Positions 26,568 through 35,266 are shown, numbered from the stretch's first letter. The stretch: 64,000 nucleotides of DNA from Ideonella sp. (GCA_015075545.1 JABTUC010000001.1:744001-808000), one strand, 5' to 3'. Numbers and translations: made by a program. Notes: generated by a model not told the origin, from the sequence alone.

Positions 26568-27959
26568 TCAATGCGCGGCGCGGGCCACCTGCGCGTCGGG
26601 CTTCACCGCGCGCAGCGCGGCCATGAACGCGCCCTCGATGCGCTGCAGCGCCTGCGGCGTGTGACCTTCGAAGCGCAGCACCAGCACCGGCGTGGTGTTC
26701 GACGCTCGCACGAGGCCGAAGCCGTCGTCGTAGTCGGCACGCAGGCCGTCGATGGTGGTGACCTCGCGCGCGTCGTCGAAGCGCGCGTGCGCGCGCAGCG
26801 CGTCGATCACGCGCGGCGGCTCGCCTTCGGCGCACGGCACGTTGAGCTCCGGCGTCGAGAACGAAGTCGGCAGCGCGTTGAGCACCGCGCTCGGATCGCG
26901 CGCGCGCGACAGGATCTCGAGCAGCCGCGCCGCGGTGTACATGGCATCGTCGAAGCCGTACCAGCGCTCGTTGAAGAAGATGTGGCCACTCATCTCGCCG
27001 GCGATCGGCGCGCCCTCCTCCTTCAACTTGGCCTTCATCAGCGAGTGGCCGGTCTTCCACATCAATGGCACGCCACCGGCGGCGCGAATGTCGGCGCCGA
27101 GCCGCTGGCTGCACTTGACGTCGTAGATGATGGTCGCGCCCGGGTTTCGCGCGAGCACGTCGCGTGCCAGCAGCATGAGCTGGCGATCGGGGAAGATCAC
27201 CTGGCCATCGCGCGTGACGACGCCCAGGCGATCGCCATCGCCATCGAACGCCAGCCCGAGTTCGGCCTCGGTGGCGTGCACGACCTTGATCAGATCGGCC
27301 AGGTTCTCGAGCTTGCTCGGGTCGGGATGGTGGTTCGGAAAGTCGCCGTCGACGCGCGAGTACAGGTCGATCACCTCGTGGCCGAGCGCGCGCAGGATCG
27401 CCGGCGCCGATGCGCCCGGGATGCCGTTGCCCGAATCGACCACGATGCGCATGCGCCGTGCCTGCTTGCAGTCGTCGACGATGCGCCGCGTGTACTCGCC
27501 GACGATCGTCATCGAGCCGAGCCGCCCGGCACCCTGCGCGTAGTCTTCGCGCTGCATGCGCTGGCGCAGGCGCTGGATCTCGTCGCCGTGGATGGCGCGA
27601 CCGCGCAGCACCATCTTGAAGCCGTTGTAGTCCTTCGGGTTGTGGCTGCCGGTGACCTGGATTCCCGAGTGGCAGCTATGCTTGCCGCGCGTGGCCGCCA
27701 CGTAGTACAGCATCGGCGTCGTCACGGCGCCGAGGTCGACCACGTCGAGCCCGGTCGACATCAGGCCGCGGGCGAGCGCCGCCAGCAGGCCAGGGCCCGA
27801 AACGCGGCCGTCACGCCCCACGGCGACGGCGCGCTCGCCCTGCGCGACCGCCTCGCTGCCGAAGGCGCGCCCGAGGTGCTCGGCAAACACCTCGTCGATC
27901 GTCTGCCCGACGATGCCGCGGATGTCGTAGGCCTTGAACACACTCGGAGCTGGATTCAT
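26568..27959 (-). CDS. Phosphomannomutase/phosphoglucomutase
   Basis: Interconverts hexose 6- and 1-phosphates, supplying mannose-1-P or glucose-1-P for nucleotide sugars and LPS/exopolysaccharide. It is 463 residues, AlgC type. The phosphoserine loop GIQVTGSHNPKDYNG, the Mg loop AFDGDGDRLGVV, the sugar-binding GEMSGHIFFNERW and the C-terminal phosphate site RASNTTPVLVLRFE are all intact. The ATG at 27959 (MNPAPSVFKAYDIRGIVG) matches the family start; upstream codons do not. It is the first gene of an apparent operon with waaA. Confidence 0.94.
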   Translation of the reverse strand: MNPAPSVFKAYDIRGIVGQTIDEVFAEHLGRAFGSEAVAQGERAVAVGRDGRVSGPGLLAALARGLMSTGLDVVDLGAVTTPMLYYVAATRGKHSCHSGIQVTGSHNPKDYNGFKMVLRGRAIHGDEIQRLRQRMQREDYAQGAGRLGSMTIVGEYTRRIVDDCKQARRMRIVVDSGNGIPGASAPAILRALGHEVIDLYSRVDGDFPNHHPDPSKLENLADLIKVVHATEAELGLAFDGDGDRLGVVTRDGQVIFPDRQLMLLARDVLARNPGATIIYDVKCSQRLGADIRAAGGVPLMWKTGHSLMKAKLKEEGAPIAGEMSGHIFFNERWYGFDDAMYTAARLLEILSRARDPSAVLNALPTSFSTPELNVPCAEGEPPRVIDALRAHARFDDAREVTTIDGLRADYDDGFGLVRASNTTPVLVLRFEGHTPQALQRIEGAFMAALRAVKPDAQVARAAH

Positions 27960-28128
27960 TCGCGCTGCCGTCTCTGCGGGGTGGAAAGAGGCGCGATTGT
28001 AGGCAGCGGCCTGTACGCCCCCGCGCCCTCGGCGCCAGAGGGCCGAGGAGAACCGATGCCCGATACGGGCGCAGGCACGCGTCCGAAAACGGCGAGTGCT
28101 GCGTCGGGGTCGGCCTATCATCGCGCCC

Positions 28129-29592
28129 ATGACCTTGCAAGACGACGCCGCTTACCGCGCAATCAGCACGCACGACGCGCGCTTCGACGGGCGGCTGTTC
28201 GTCGGCGTGACGAGCACGCGCGTCTACTGCCGCCCGGTGTGCCGCGTGCGGCTGCCGCGGCGCGAGAACTGCCGCTTCTTCGCCAATGCAGCGCTCGCCG
28301 AGGCGCACGGCTTCAGGCCCTGCCTGCGCTGCCGCCCCGAGCTGGCGCCCGGGCTGTCGCTTGTGGATTCGTCGCAGGCGCTGGCGCAGCAGGCGGCGCG
28401 CACGATCGAGCAGGCCGCGCACGACGGCCGCTCGCTGTCGATGCCGCGGCTGGCGCAGCGCATGGGCGTCACCGACCGGCACCTGCGTCGAATCTTCCAG
28501 CAGCACGTGGGCGTGGCACCGATCGACTACCTGACGACGCAGCGCCTGCTGCTGGCCAAGCAGCTGCTGACCGACACCGCGCTGCCGGTGACGCAGGTGG
28601 CGCTGGCCAGCGGCTTCGCGAGCCTGCGCCGCTTCAACGCCGCGTTCGCCGAGCGCTACCGCATGAACCCGAGCGGCCTGCGCCGCGCGCGCGACGACGA
28701 CGCCGCGCAGCGCACGGCCGGCACCACGCTCAGGCTGCGCCTGGCGTACCGGCCGCCGTATCAGCACGACGCGCTGCTGCGCTTCTTCGCCGCGCGCGCG
28801 CTGGCCGGCATCGAAGCCGTCGATGCCCAAGGCATGCGCCGCACGATCGCGCTGCCGCACCGCGGCCGACCGCTCGCGGGCTGGTTGGCCTGGCGGTTCG
28901 TGCCGCAGCGCCACGAGGTCGAGTTGGCGCTGGCGCCCGCGCTGGCGCCGGTCACCGGTGCGCTGGTGCAGCGCGTGCGGCAGGCGCTCGACCTCGACGC
29001 CGACCCGGCGCGGGTCGACGCGGTGCTCGCCGCGATGCCCTTCTCGCCGCGCCCCGGCATCCGCCTGCCCGGCTCGTTCGACGGTTTCGAGACCGCGGCG
29101 CGGGTCGTGCTCGGCCAGCAGGTCACCGTGAAGGCGGCGTGCACGCTGACCGCGCGGCTGGTCGAGCGCTTCGGCGAGCCGGTGAGCACGCCGTTCGCCG
29201 ACCTGCGGCACCTGTTCCCGCGGCCCGAAGCGATCGCCGGCGCCAGCGCCGATGCGATCGGCAGCCTGGGCATCGTGCGGCAACGCGTCGGCGCGCTGCA
29301 GGCGCTGGCGCGCGCGGTGTGCGACGGCACGCTCGAGCTGCACCGCGCGGCGCCGTTGAGCGAAACCTTGCAGCGCCTGCAGGCCCTGCCCGGCATCGGG
29401 CAGTGGTCGGCCCAGGTGATCGCGATGCGCGTGCTGTGCTGGCCCGATGCCTTTCCGGCCAGCGACATCGGCGTGCTCAATGCGCTGCGCACGCGCGACA
29501 CGGCCGCCGCCGCCGAGCAGGCACAGGCCTGGCAACCCTGGCGCAGCTATGCGGTGATGCGGCTTTGGCAAAGTCTGGAGGAAACCCCGTGA
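28129..29592 (+). CDS. alkA: Ada-type regulator fused to AlkA 3-methyladenine DNA glycosylase
   Basis: A 487-residue fusion. Residues about 1-75 are the Ada zinc domain (GVTSTRVYCRPVCR with Cys34 and Cys38, then GFRPCLRCRPE), where Cys34 corresponds to the methylphosphotriester acceptor. Residues about 90-185 are an AraC-type DNA-binding domain (MGVTDRHLRRIFQQHVGVAPIDYLTTQR). Residues about 195-487 are the AlkA N-terminal domain and helix-hairpin-helix glycosylase (GQQVTVKAACTL, LPGIGQWSAQVIAMR, catalytic Asp in PASDIG). It senses alkylation and removes alkylated purines. The Ogt domain that follows AraC in classical Ada is absent and is encoded instead by the overlapping next gene. Confidence 0.93.
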   Translation: MTLQDDAAYRAISTHDARFDGRLFVGVTSTRVYCRPVCRVRLPRRENCRFFANAALAEAHGFRPCLRCRPELAPGLSLVDSSQALAQQAARTIEQAAHDGRSLSMPRLAQRMGVTDRHLRRIFQQHVGVAPIDYLTTQRLLLAKQLLTDTALPVTQVALASGFASLRRFNAAFAERYRMNPSGLRRARDDDAAQRTAGTTLRLRLAYRPPYQHDALLRFFAARALAGIEAVDAQGMRRTIALPHRGRPLAGWLAWRFVPQRHEVELALAPALAPVTGALVQRVRQALDLDADPARVDAVLAAMPFSPRPGIRLPGSFDGFETAARVVLGQQVTVKAACTLTARLVERFGEPVSTPFADLRHLFPRPEAIAGASADAIGSLGIVRQRVGALQALARAVCDGTLELHRAAPLSETLQRLQALPGIGQWSAQVIAMRVLCWPDAFPASDIGVLNALRTRDTAAAAEQAQAWQPWRSYAVMRLWQSLEETP

Positions 29593-30083
29593 AGACCGAT
29601 CGATTGGTGGCGCAGGCGCGCGTGGATTCGCCGGTTGGCCCGTTGACGCTGGCGGCCACCGACAAGGGGCTGGCGTTCCTGTTGTTCGAGGAGGAGGCGC
29701 ACTACGACACCCACCTCGACGTTCCAGTGGACCCGAAGAACAAGTTCATCGCCGCCGCGGCCCGGCAGCTCGAGCGTTACTGGCGCGGCCCGACGCGCTT
29801 CGACGTCGCACTCGATCCACAGGGCACGCCGTTCCAACGCACGGTATGGAAGGCGCTGCTCGACGTGAAGCCCGGCGAGACCAGCACCTACGGCGAGATC
29901 GCGCGTCGCCTCGGCATGCCGCACGCCTCGCGCGCAGTCGGCGCGGCAATCGGACGCAACCCGGTGGCCATCATCGTGCCGTGCCACCGCATCATCGGCA
30001 GCGACGGCTCGTTGACGGGCTTCGCCGGCGGGTTGCCGCGCAAGGAGTACCTGCTGCAGCACGAGGGCGTGTTGCTGGTGTGA
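29589..30083 (+). CDS. ogt: Methylated-DNA-protein-cysteine S-methyltransferase
   Basis: Suicide repair protein that moves methyl groups from O6-alkylguanine to its own cysteine. It is 164 residues starting at GTG 29589, which overlaps the alkA stop as GTGA. The active site is IIVPCHRIIGSDG. The helix-turn-helix and Arg finger (TYGEIARRLGMPHASRAVGAAIGRNP) are present, and the N-terminal domain is short. The stop codon (30081-30083) falls inside a 9-base sequence that also occurs inverted at the far end of the IS110 element, so the insertion may have reached or reshaped the last codon of this gene. Confidence 0.95.
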   Translation: MKTDRLVAQARVDSPVGPLTLAATDKGLAFLLFEEEAHYDTHLDVPVDPKNKFIAAAARQLERYWRGPTRFDVALDPQGTPFQRTVWKALLDVKPGETSTYGEIARRLGMPHASRAVGAAIGRNPVAIIVPCHRIIGSDGSLTGFAGGLPRKEYLLQHEGVLLV

Positions 30084-30094
30084 GACATCCTGTG

Positions 30095-31306
30095 TCAACC
30101 TCCTGCCGTTTTGAGCAGCATCACGGCGGCGCGATGCTGGGTGGGGTCGTAGGGTTTGCGGTCCTGCCAGGCGCGCCAGATGACGCGCAGCCAAGCGCGC
30201 GCGAGGATGCGCGTGGCGTGCGGATGATCGCAGCCGCGAGCCATGGCCCTGTCGTAGACATCGGCAGCCCAGGCGCTGGCGTGGCGCGAGTTGTCTGCCA
30301 GGCAAGTGAGCGCGGCACGCAGCCGGTGGTTGCACGCCCAGCGGAAGGCCACCGCCTTGGACTTGCCCGAGGCGTAGGTGACCGGAGCGACGCCGGCCTC
30401 GCCGGCGAGGTGTTCGTCGCTGTCGAAGCGCTCGCGCACGCTGCCGATCTCGCAGACGATCTGCGCGGCGCACACGCGCCCGGCGCGCGGGAAGCTCATG
30501 ATGAGCTTGCCGTCGTCGAAGCTGCCCACGTCGTGCTCGATGCGGCTGGTCAGCACGCGGATCTGCTCGACCAGGGGCGACAGCGTGCGCACCAGGCTCA
30601 GTGCGAGTTCGCCCTTGGCCTCCATCTCGAGCTCGCCCAGGGCGACGGCTGCGGCTTGATGCAAGCGCTGCAGCAACTCCTCGGGGCTGCGACGCCCGCT
30701 GTAGCCGTGCTGGCCGCAGAAGCCGGCCATGCGCCTGGGGCCCAGGCGGCTGGCCGACTCCGGCGTGGGGTAGCGCTTGACGAAGGCCAGCGCGATGGGC
30801 GAATCGACCTCGGCGAAGACCTCGGCGGCGCCGGGCCAGAACGACTGCAGCAGGCTGCGCAGCTGGTTGGCCAGTTGCACGCGGGTGGCCACCAGGTCGT
30901 CGCGCCCGCGCACCAAGGCGCGCAGTGCACGGATCTCGTCGCTCTGGCAAGCCAGGGGCTTGAAACGATGGCCGTCGGTGCGCAGCAAATCGGCCAGCAG
31001 GTACGCGTCGGTGGCGTCGCTCTTGCCGCCGTGGCTGCGGTAGCGCGGGCGCGTGGCCTTGACGATGTTGGGATGGATGGGCACCACGCACAAGCGCGCC
31101 TCCACCAGCGCATCGACGATCAGACCCGAGGGCCGTTCGATCGCGACGGCGCTGACGCCGGCGGTGCGCAGACGGCGCACCAGTTCGGTCAGGCCCGCCG
31201 CGTCGTGGGCGACCTCGAACTGCACACGCACGCTGCCGCGCTCGTCGATGACGCACACCGCGTGGGTTCGGCTGGCCCAGTCCAGCCCGGCAAAGCAGTT
31301 GCTCAT
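30095..31306 (-). CDS. IS110-family transposase (RNA-guided DEDD recombinase type)
   Basis: A 403-residue transposase starting at ATG 31306 behind CAGGAGT. The N-terminal RuvC-like DEDD tetrad can be placed at Asp9 (FAGLDWA), Glu57 (VAIERPSG), and Asp97 and Asp100 (GGKSDATDAYLLADLLRTD). A central coiled region (about 200-260) leads to the transposase_20 domain with the serine-bearing AGVAPVTYASGKSKAV (about 304-319) and CNHRLRAALTCLA. Characterised members (IS621 and relatives) use a bridge or seekRNA from the element's non-coding end to choose donor and target DNA. The reading frame is intact, so it could be active. Confidence 0.95.
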   Translation of the reverse strand: MSNCFAGLDWASRTHAVCVIDERGSVRVQFEVAHDAAGLTELVRRLRTAGVSAVAIERPSGLIVDALVEARLCVVPIHPNIVKATRPRYRSHGGKSDATDAYLLADLLRTDGHRFKPLACQSDEIRALRALVRGRDDLVATRVQLANQLRSLLQSFWPGAAEVFAEVDSPIALAFVKRYPTPESASRLGPRRMAGFCGQHGYSGRRSPEELLQRLHQAAAVALGELEMEAKGELALSLVRTLSPLVEQIRVLTSRIEHDVGSFDDGKLIMSFPRAGRVCAAQIVCEIGSVRERFDSDEHLAGEAGVAPVTYASGKSKAVAFRWACNHRLRAALTCLADNSRHASAWAADVYDRAMARGCDHPHATRILARAWLRVIWRAWQDRKPYDPTQHRAAVMLLKTAGG

Positions 31307-31440
31307 GGACAGACTCCTGTGAGTTGCGGTATGACTTGCCGTGCCGGAAGCCCGTGCGGGTCGCTCACTGATTGGCGCTCGAAGATGCGAGGCTTGGCGC
31401 TACATCCTGTAGCCCGTCTGGGTCTTCCGGCACCTTGCAG
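31307..31440 (-). ncRNA. Candidate bridge RNA (seekRNA) of the IS110 element
   Basis: The leader upstream of the transposase is highly structured. Perfect 10-base arms GTGCCGGAAG (31341-31350) and CTTCCGGCAC (31424-31433) would close an internal region of about 73 bases. That region holds smaller hairpins (CCCGTGCGGG; CTACA-TCC-TGTAG) and a direct repeat of GCGCCAA when read on the minus strand. One internal loop contains ACATCCTGT (31402-31410), identical to the element's opposite end at 30085-30093. This is the pattern expected if a donor guide copies the terminus. Position upstream of the transposase agrees with the IS110 group rather than the IS1111 group. Calling it a bridge RNA is inference from position, structure and this match; transcript ends are not known. 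Confidence 0.5.
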
Positions 31441-31549
31441 GCTGCGGGTCTCACACGGGCCGTCGAGCGGCCAGCGCGCGCGGCAGTCACTGCAAGGGCA
31501 CGGAAGTCGGATCGAACCATCGTCGTACGGGCATCGCCGCGTCAAACAC

Positions 31550-31616
31550 GGGTTGTCCACCGCGGCGGCCGGTCGGTTCGTCGCAAGCGCCGACCGACCG
31601 CCGCCGTGGGCAACCC
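31550..31616. repeat. Long imperfect inverted repeat (about 27 bp stem) beside the IS110 element
   Basis: GGGTTGTCCACCGCGGCGG at the left pairs with the right arm ending GCCGCCGTGGGCAACCC. About 27 pairs form with three or four mismatches around a loop of about 12 bases. It lies in the only longer gene-free stretch of the window (31457-31726), about 95 bases past the IS. There is no U tract on either side. It could be a REP-like element, a terminator for the minus-strand cco transcript, or a structured target that attracted the IS. The rest of the stretch shows nothing I can assign. Confidence 0.55.
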
Positions 31617-31726
31617 TGCGCAGTGCCATGCCGCCGTTACTCAACGGCTGGAAGGTACTCCAGTGAGCGCGCTGGCCTGATTGCGAGCTGGCACCGGCTG
31701 CTCTGCACCTCGCGCGAGCCTGCGCC

Positions 31727-32446
31727 TCAAGGCGCCCGACAAACGAACGGCAGCCAGCCGTGCATCGCCGACGCCGGCAGCCAGGGGCCGACGAGCGTCA
31801 GCGTGGCACTGGCCAGCAGCACCCAGCCGGCGCCCTGCCGCGCCGCGGGGTGGGCACCGAGCCGTGCGATGCGCTGCGCGCCGAACGCGGCCACCAGCAT
31901 CGACGGCAGCGTGCCGAGCCCGAAGGCGGCCATCGTCGCCGCGCTGTCGAGCGCAGCGCCTTGCAGGGCGGCGATCATCAGCACGGTGTAGACGAAGCCG
32001 CACGGCATCCAGCCCCAGACCATGCCGAAGGCCAGCGCGCGCGGCAGGCTCGTCACCGGCAGCAGCCGCCTGCCCAGCGGCGCGATGCGGCCCCACAGGC
32101 GCCGGCCGACGGCAAAGCCGGGGTCGCGCACGCGGCCGAAGGCGACCAACGCGCCGAGCAGCAGCGCGAAGGCCGACAGCGCACGCAGCGTGCGCCGCAC
32201 CGCCTCGATGTCGAGCAGCCCGATCACCACCCCCAGCGCGCCGCCGAGCAGCCAGCCGGCGAGCGTGTACGACGCGATGCGTCCCAACTGGTAGCCGACG
32301 AGCAGCAGCGCGCGCGGCCGTCCGTTGACGCCGGGCGCGGTGGCCACGCCCAGCGCGGCCGAGATGCCACCGCACATGACCAGGCAGTGCCCGCTGGCGG
32401 CCAGGCCCAGCAGCAGCGCCGCGGCCAGCGTGAGCGAGGCGTTCAT
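31727..32446 (-). CDS. Sulfite exporter TauE/SafE (DsbD-like) membrane protein of the cbb3 cluster
   Basis: A 239-residue membrane protein with about six hydrophobic segments. It has the paired motifs GHCLVMCGGI near the N-terminus and WGWMPCGFVYTVL in the middle, which characterise the DsbD_2/SafE-like proteins encoded at the end of cytochrome cbb3 maturation clusters. The Cys-containing helices suggest copper or thiol handling during oxidase assembly. This role is a family inference. The ATG overlaps the ccoS stop as ATGA, so the two are translationally coupled. It is the last gene of the operon. Confidence 0.85.
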   Translation of the reverse strand: MNASLTLAAALLLGLAASGHCLVMCGGISAALGVATAPGVNGRPRALLLVGYQLGRIASYTLAGWLLGGALGVVIGLLDIEAVRRTLRALSAFALLLGALVAFGRVRDPGFAVGRRLWGRIAPLGRRLLPVTSLPRALAFGMVWGWMPCGFVYTVLMIAALQGAALDSAATMAAFGLGTLPSMLVAAFGAQRIARLGAHPAARQGAGWVLLASATLTLVGPWLPASAMHGWLPFVCRAP

Positions 32447-32628
32447 CGTGCGGTGTCGTCCTCGATGCTCGCGGCCGAATCCGCCGGCGCAGGGTCGTCT
32501 AGCAACGGCAACAGCCGCGGCGTCTCGAGATCCTCGAACTGATCGTGCTCGATGGCCCAGAAGAACGCGACGCCGGCGCCGATCAGCACCAGGATCGACA
32601 ACGGAATCAGCACGACGAGCACGTTCAC
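32443..32628 (-). CDS. ccoS: Cytochrome cbb3 oxidase maturation protein CcoS
   Basis: A 61-residue protein with one N-terminal transmembrane helix (VLVVLIPLSILVLIGAGVAFFWAI) followed by the CcoS signature EHDQFEDLETPRLLPLLDD. CcoS is needed for insertion of cofactors into CcoN. The start is GTG 32628, overlapping the ccoI stop as GTGA, and its own stop overlaps the next gene as ATGA. It is one of the few reading frames in this part of the window without a frame break. Confidence 0.93.
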   Translation of the reverse strand: MNVLVVLIPLSILVLIGAGVAFFWAIEHDQFEDLETPRLLPLLDDPAPADSAASIEDDTAR

Positions 32629-35058
32629 GGCGTCGAGCCCACCGCTGCAGGCAGCGCTGTCTCGCGAGGCGCCGGCTCGCGCCGGCCGATGCGCAGCGCG
32701 TTGGCGATCACCACCAGCGAACTCGCCGACATGCCGATCGCCGCCAGCCACGGCGGCACGAACCCGAGCGCGCCCAGCGGCACCACCGCGAGGTTGTAGG
32801 CCAGCGCCCAGCGCTGGTTCTGGCGCAGCACGGCGAGCGTCTGGCGAGCGATGGCGCGCGCTTCGGCCAAGGCCGACAGGCGAGCCCCGTCGAGCACGAT
32901 GTCGCCGGCCGCCTGCGCGAGTTCGGCCCCCGACGCAAGCGCGACCGCAACGTCGGCGCCCGCCAGCACGGGTGCATCGTTGACGCCGTCGCCGACCGCG
33001 ATGACGCGCGCCCCGGCCGCGCGCAGCTCGCGCAGCCGCTCGAGCTTTGCCGCCGGACGCATGCGCGAATTCCAGCGTGCGACCCCCAACTGCGCAGCGA
33101 CGGCAGCGACCTTCGGGCGCGCGTCGCCGCTGGCGATCTCGATGGCCACGCCGTCGGCGCGCAGGGCGTCGAGTGCCTGGCGCGCCCCCGGGCGCAGACG
33201 CTCGCGCAGGCGCAACGTCGCGACGATGCGTCCATCGGCGGCGAGCACGGCGTCGTCGTCGTCTGGTTCGCCCGCTGCTCTAACCGCGAAGGCGCGCTGC
33301 CCGAGGCGATGGGCGCGCCCTTCGATCGTCCCTTCCAGGCCTTCGCCGGCCACTGCGCAGATGTCGCTCGCCGAGCGCGGCGGCAGCGCTGCCGCCGCCC
33401 GCACCAGCGCCTGCGCGATCGGGTGGCGGCTGCCGCGCGCGAGCCCTGCGGCCGTTGCAAGTGCCGCGTCGCGGTCGAGGGCATCGACCGCGTCGACCTC
33501 GAGCTGCGCGTCGGTCAGCGTGCCGGTCTTGTCGAACACCGCCTGCGTGGCCAGCGCGAGGTTCTCGATCGCGTCGGCGTTGACGACGAAGACGCCGCGC
33601 GCGGCCAGCACCGACAGCGCGCGCGTCAGCGCCGCCGGCACCGCCAATGCGAACGCGCAGGGGCACGACACCACCAGCACGGCCAGCGTGGCCGTGAGCG
33701 CCCGCCCCGGGTCGACCACGCTCCAGCCGAGCGCACACAGCGCCGCCAGCGCCAGCACGCGGGCGACGAAGCCCGCGGCCGCGCGCTCGCCCGCGCGCGC
33801 CAGGCGCGGCCGTTCGCTCTGCGCGCGCGCGACCAGCGCGGCGATGCCGGCCAGCGCCGTGTCGGCGCCGACACGGGTCACGCGGGCGATCGCCGGGCCG
33901 TCGAGCACCAGGCTGCCGCCCGTCAACGCATCGCCGCGGCTCTTGCGCACGGGTGTCGACTCACCAGTGAGCAGCGATTCGTCGACTCGGCAGACTTCGC
34001 TCTCGAGGCTTGCGTCGGCGGGTACGCGCTCGCCCTGCGCGATCTGGATGCGATCGCCCGGCGCGAGCTCGATCGCGCCGATGCGCTCGACGCCGCCATC
34101 GGCGCGCAGCCGCTCGGCGAAGGCCGGCGCCAGGCGCGCCATCGCGTCGACCAGATTGCCGGCGCGATGTCGCGCGCGCATCTCCAGATAGCGGCCGATC
34201 AGCAGGAAGAAGACGAACATGCTGACCGAGTCGAAGTACACCTCAGGCGCCGCCGCGCACGGCCTCGACCGCGCTGGCGCCGTAGATCAGCGCGATCGCC
34301 AGCGCCACCGGCACGTCCATGCCGAGCGAGCGAGCGCGCAGCGCGCGCCACGCGCCACTGAAGAACGGGCCGGCCGAGTAGAAGACCACCGGCGTGGCCA
34401 CCAGCAGGCCCAGCCAGCGCATGGCCTCGCGCGTGGCCGCGTCCATCGCGTCGGCTCCGCCGAGGTACAGCGCGCTGGCGTACATCATCGCCTGCATGGC
34501 GCCGGACCCCGCGACGACCAGCCGCTTGAGCGCGGCGCGCGATTCGCGCCGGCGCGAGTCGTCGAGCGCTGCGGCATCGAGCGGCAGCGCCGTGTAGCCG
34601 GTGCGCGCGAGCGCACCGAGCACGCCGGCGAGGTCGGTGCGCGCGCGGTCCCACACGATGCGTGCGCGCCGCGCCGCCGCATTGACGCGAACCGACTCCA
34701 CTCCCGGCACCGCGGCCAGCATGCGCTCGATCAACCACACGCACGCCGAGCAGCGGATGCCGTCGATCAGCAGCAGCACCTCGCAGCGCTGCGCATCGAG
34801 GTCGCGCACCACGTGGCGCGCCAGCTCCTCGCGCCGCCAGACCTGCGTGCTGCGCAGCGCCTCCTGCGGCTCGGACGCCGCGCGCGCGGCCGGCGCGCTG
34901 CGCAGGCGGTAGTAGTCGGCCAGCCTGAGCTGATCGATCCACTCGGCCGCGGCGCGGCAGCCGTGGCAGCAGACGGCGTGCGCGACGCCGGCGACCACGG
35001 CTTGCGGCGGTGCCGCCGGCAGCGGCTCGCCGCAGTGCCAGCAGGCGGGCGTGTTCAC
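32625..35058 (-). CDS. ccoI: Copper-translocating P-type ATPase CcoI/FixI (one frame break)
   Basis: A heavy-metal P1B ATPase required for copper delivery to the cbb3 oxidase, about 810 residues. The N-terminus has a cysteine-rich segment (CWHCG, then VCCHGC) and a heavy-metal domain with CSAC in IRCSACVWLIERML. The rest holds the membrane CPCAF, the phosphorylation DKTGTL and the hinge GDGVNDAPVL. The reading frame breaks once, near 34242. The first part ends AVEAVRGGA and then TGA, and the conserved continuation VYFDSVSMFVFFLLIG is in the next frame. Removing one T restores it. I read this as a sequence error. It is followed by ccoS with a four-base overlap. Confidence 0.9.
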
Positions 35059-35266
35059 GATGGCGGATCCGGGCTGGGCGCCGGCGGCCGCGCGACGGGC
35101 ACCTTCAGTACCTGCGGACCGTCGAGCGGCAGGGGCGGATCCGCGTAGCGCTGGCCGAGGACGATCAGCCAGATGCAGCCGGCCATGCTGAGCGCGAACA
35201 CCGCCGCGGCCAGCCAGACGATGCCCTGGCGATACCAGGCGTCGGTGCTGCGTTGCCCGACGCCAT
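35055..35266 (-). CDS. Small single-pass membrane protein of the cco operon, FixH-like N-terminus
   Basis: About 70 residues. The core WYRQGIVWLAAAVFALSMAG, then CIWLIVLGQRYADPPLP, is one membrane span with the aromatic lead-in (WYR) seen at the start of FixH/CcoH, followed by a short proline-rich tail instead of the FixH periplasmic domain. The natural start is probably ATG 35266, overlapping the ccoP stop as TGATG, but the frame there is off by one from the membrane span. One base is therefore likely missing between about 35225 and 35264. The 3' end overlaps the ccoI start. It may be a shortened FixH, which is unproven. Confidence 0.6.

Larger units (their letters stand above)
30078..31456 (-). 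mobile_element. IS110-family insertion sequence, about 1.38 kb (ends provisional)
   Basis: A single-gene element made of the DEDD/serine transposase (30095-31306) and a non-coding leader of about 150 bases upstream of it. There is no long terminal inverted repeat, as usual for IS110. Provisional ends are set by a 9-base inverted match, GTGTGAGAC at 30078-30086 and GTCTCACAC at 31448-31456. A second 9-base sequence, ACATCCTGT, is present both at the transposase-stop end (30085-30093) and inside the leader (31402-31410) in the same orientation. The size fits the family range of about 1.2-1.5 kb. The element sits immediately after ogt. Exact ends need an empty-site comparison. Confidence 0.75.

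Noticed and set aside
31402-31410. Treating ACATCCTGT as the direct repeat that bounds the IS110 element (30085-31410)
   Set aside because: This would put the boundary inside the closed 10-base stem and leave a leader of only about 100 bases. A guide-like copy within the RNA explains it better, although the boundary reading cannot be excluded without an empty site.
31550-31616. Reading the hairpin as an integron attC site
   Set aside because: The arms begin GGGTTG and end CAACCC. An attC needs RYYYAAC at the start and GTTRRRY at the end. No integrase or cassette genes are nearby.
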